DNA of 7,904 nucleotides from Flavobacteriaceae bacterium. GTDB lineage: Bacteria > Bacteroidota > Bacteroidia > Flavobacteriales > Flavobacteriaceae. This document shows positions 6,390-7,904 of this stretch, in pieces (positions within the stretch are counted from its first letter, which is position 1; each line of letters begins with the position of its first letter). The stretch lies in the NCBI GenBank assembly GCA_030625995.1, contig DAOUPU010000108.1, positions 1 through 7,904 on the forward strand, written 5' to 3'. The notes beneath the pieces were generated by a model. It did no database searches. It was not told the DNA's origin and saw nothing but the letters and a program-made list of their open reading frames with translations. The position numbers and the translations under genes were made by a program.

Positions 6390-7592
6390 CTAAACCTTCT
6401 CCAAAACCATTGCAATTCCTTGTCCCACACCAATACACATGGTACAAAGTGCTCTATTTGCATTTGAATTTTGCATTTGATAGTATGCACTCGTTACAAT
6501 TCTGGCTCCACTCATCCCAAGAGGGTGACCTAGGGCAATTGCACCACCCAATGGGTTTACTCTCGGGTCCTCATCTTTTATACCGAGTTCTCGGGTACAG
6601 GCCAGTGATTGAGCAGCGAAGGCCTCATTGAGTTCTACAATATCCATATCGTCCAAAGTTAACCCTAGTTTTAAGAGTAGCTTTCTTGTTGCCGGAACAG
6701 GTCCCATGCCCATAACACGAGGTAATACTCCTGCAGTTGCCATACCCAATATTTTGGCCTTCGGGTTTAAACCATATTTTTTTACAGCTTTACCGGAAGC
6801 GATCAATAATGCTGCAGCACCATCATTTACTCCAGAGGCATTTCCTGCAGTGATACTACCTTTTTCTCCCGTAAGAGATCTAAGTGTACTTAATTTTTTC
6901 AAAGAGGTCAATCGAGGGTGTTCATCTTGTGAAACTTCAATGGGATCTTTTTTACCCTGAGGTACAATTATCGGAACAATTTCTCTTGCCAACGCACCAT
7001 TTTTTTGAGCGATATCTGTTTTTTCCTGGCTTCTATGTGCAAATGCATCCTGATCTTCACGGCTAATATTATAAAGGGTCGCTATATTTTGTGCAGTTTG
7101 TATCATCCCTTCGGTACCGTACATTTTATCGAGTTTTTTATTTACAAATCGCCATCCTATTGAAGTATCATATATTTTGGCATTTCTTGAAAAGGCGGTT
7201 TCTGCTTTTCCCATAACAAATGGAGCGCGAGACATACTTTCCACACCACCGGCAATGATCAAGTCGACTTCACCCGATTTTATCGCTCTGGCAGCAATTC
7301 CGATGGCATCCATACCCGATCCGCAAAGACGGTTAATGGTCGATCCGGGAACGCTTTCTGAATAACCAGCAAGCAATGACGCCATACGGGCAACGTTTCG
7401 GTTGTCTTCACCTGCCTGGTTGGCACAGCCCATGAAGATATCATCAATTGCGGTCCAGTCCATATCCGGATTTCTATCCATCAGTGCTTTTAAAGGAATG
7501 GCAGCCAGATCATCAGTTCTTACAGATGACAGAGAGCCTCCATACCTTCCTACCGGTGTTCTTATAGCATCACAAATATATACTTCGTTCAT
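6390..7592 (-). CDS. paaJ: 3-oxoadipyl-CoA/acetyl-CoA thiolase (PaaJ/PcaF type)
   Basis: Cytoplasmic thiolase, 400 aa, that cleaves 3-oxoadipyl-CoA with CoA to succinyl-CoA and acetyl-CoA, the last step of the phenylacetate and beta-ketoadipate pathways. Start: the ATG at 7592 gives MNEVYICDAIRTP, aligning with the N-terminus of known family members; an in-frame TTG at 7601 would add three residues. Numbering from the ATG: nucleophile C90 in NRLCGSGMDA, N322 in VELNEAFAAQ, H356 in GGAIALGHPLGMSGAR, and the second catalytic C386 in CTMCIGVGQGIA. RTPVGRYGG, GCANQAGEDNRNVARMA and GGVESMSRAPFVMGKA distinguish PaaJ/PcaF from biosynthetic PhaA-type thiolases. No other paa or pca gene is in the window, so the enzyme could also serve general acyl-CoA degradation; the gene symbol rests on sequence resemblance. 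It is on the opposite strand from all other genes, and I see no convincing promoter upstream. Confidence 0.93.
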   Translation of the reverse strand: MNEVYICDAIRTPVGRYGGSLSSVRTDDLAAIPLKALMDRNPDMDWTAIDDIFMGCANQAGEDNRNVARMASLLAGYSESVPGSTINRLCGSGMDAIGIAARAIKSGEVDLIIAGGVESMSRAPFVMGKAETAFSRNAKIYDTSIGWRFVNKKLDKMYGTEGMIQTAQNIATLYNISREDQDAFAHRSQEKTDIAQKNGALAREIVPIIVPQGKKDPIEVSQDEHPRLTSLKKLSTLRSLTGEKGSITAGNASGVNDGAAALLIASGKAVKKYGLNPKAKILGMATAGVLPRVMGMGPVPATRKLLLKLGLTLDDMDIVELNEAFAAQSLACTRELGIKDEDPRVNPLGGAIALGHPLGMSGARIVTSAYYQMQNSNANRALCTMCIGVGQGIAMVLEKV

Positions 7593-7681
7593 TTTGTTCA
7601 ATTTTATTTAAAGGTTCTACTGTTATTTTAATGGAATATTTAATTTTATGTCCTTATGCCGGACTGGCATTTCATTTTTTT

Positions 7682-7712
7682 CTTGATAAAAAAACGAAAC
7701 AAAAAAATCAAG
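7682..7712. repeat. A-rich inverted repeat (CTTGAT...ATCAAG)
   Basis: CTTGAT (7682-7687) is the exact reverse complement of ATCAAG (7707-7712), and the 19 bases between are almost all A. The right arm merges into the GC-rich palindrome that follows. A-rich CTTGAT/ATCAAG elements of this look are dispersed in Bacteroidota genomes as far as I recall; that part is from memory and untested here. Confidence 0.5.
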
Positions 7713-7738
7713 CCCGCCTGCCGGCGTGGCAAGGGCTT
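7710..7738. repeat. GC-rich palindromic repeat, copy C
   Basis: AAGCCC (7710-7715) pairs with GGGCTT (7733-7738), and inner GCC (7716-7718) pairs with GGC (7728-7730), with a two-A bulge on the right arm. It shares CCCGCCTGCCGG (7713-7724) with copy A near 4308. There is no long T-tract on either side, so it is better read as an extragenic palindrome than as a terminator. Confidence 0.7.
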
Positions 7739-7767
7739 ACAATAATATAATAACCTAAATTTCATAA

Positions 7768-7840
7768 AAACTAAGTGCAGCCGAGTGATTTTCGAGCAAG
7801 CTCTCAACTTCTCGGTTTTACTAAGTTTTCATTTTATTTA
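7768..7840. repeat. degenerate repeat: ACTAAGT direct repeats around a CCGAG/CTCGG stem
   Basis: ACTAAGT occurs near 7770 and again near 7830. Between them, CCGAG and CTCGG are complementary and GAGC/GCTC form a small inner palindrome. The left part resembles the ACTGAGCGCAGTCGAAGTG-type sequences scattered through Flavobacteriia intergenic DNA, which suggests a decayed repeat. Boundaries are approximate. Confidence 0.35.
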
Positions 7841-7904
7841 GAACATCAAATTCTTGAAGGCCAGCCCTCGGCAACCAACATCAATTATGTTTCATCAGTT
7901 TTCC

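Larger units (their letters stand above)
7593..7904. other. 312-base stretch without a recognisable gene; repeat-rich
   Basis: This region upstream of the thiolase holds three palindromic structures and no convincing gene. A 39-codon ATG frame at 7631 (+) runs through the A-rich hairpin and GC-rich palindrome and looks spurious. A + frame with GTG at about 7776 stays open to the window edge (43 codons) without a recognisable motif. On the - strand, a frame ends at 7885-7887 after only a few codons from the edge, so the C-terminus of a neighbouring gene could lie just outside. The region may include the thiolase promoter. Confidence 0.6.

Noticed and set aside
6362..6631. Open + frame of 89 codons at the end of the thiolase region.
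   Set aside because: It is antisense to the strongly conserved C-terminus of the thiolase and shows no protein-like features.
6628..7611. Several further + frames opposite the thiolase.
   Set aside because: All are shadows of the - strand gene, whose catalytic motifs are continuous in one frame.
7631..7750. 39-codon + ATG frame (MEYLILCPYAG...).
   Set aside because: It runs through the A-rich and GC-rich repeats and encodes a biased, repeat-derived peptide; treated as spurious.
7854..7876. GAAGGCCAGCCCTCGGCAACC resembles part of a SAM-I riboswitch (GGCAACC core).
   Set aside because: The conserved GAGGGA and TGAA elements and the flanking stems of a SAM-I aptamer are not in the right places, and the sequence ends before a full structure could be judged.
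1..7904. CRISPR arrays, tRNA/rRNA genes, transposases or phage genes.
   Set aside because: I found no regularly spaced repeats, no RNA gene landmarks and no transposase or phage protein motifs on either strand.

Overview
The window looks like a piece of a marine Flavobacteriia (Bacteroidota) chromosome. The DNA is AT-rich and start codons lack Shine-Dalgarno motifs. It carries S1 sulfatases, one of them a lipoprotein, and a LytS/LytTR two-component pair with a His_kinase-type sensor. The intergenic regions contain palindromes built on GCCTGCCGG / CCTGCCTGC, of a kind common in this group. The organism assignment is inference from these traits; no rRNA or other marker is present.

Layout. Bases 1-1457 hold the 3' part of a formylglycine-dependent S1 sulfatase, truncated at its N-terminus by the window edge. 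Bases 1549-3174 hold a second, full-length, lipoprotein-type S1 sulfatase paralogous to the first. A membrane LytS-type histidine kinase (3212-4291) follows after only 37 bp, then a 176-bp highly structured intergenic region with four consecutive stem-loops, then its probable partner, a LytTR response regulator (4468-5169). After 144 bp with a candidate Bacteroidota promoter come a lipocalin-like lipoprotein (5314-5793) and, 12 bp on, a secreted protein resembling DUF4468 (5806-6339). All of these are on the + strand. A convergent gene on the - strand (6390-7592) encodes a PaaJ/PcaF-type 3-oxoadipyl-CoA thiolase. The last ~310 bases hold no gene I can name and look repeat-derived.

How the genes may work together. 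The two sulfatases would remove sulfate esters from a sulfated polysaccharide or glycan outside the cytoplasm. No glycoside hydrolase, SusC/SusD pair or formylglycine-generating enzyme is visible, so the substrate cannot be named. No promoter is obvious between the sulfatases and the kinase, so they could be co-transcribed, which raises (but does not show) a link between desulfation and LytTR signalling. The two small envelope proteins form a second transcription unit. The thiolase belongs to phenylacetate/beta-ketoadipate-type catabolism and seems unrelated to its neighbours.

I see no strong case for a wholly new system. The most unusual structure is the hairpin array between the kinase and regulator genes.
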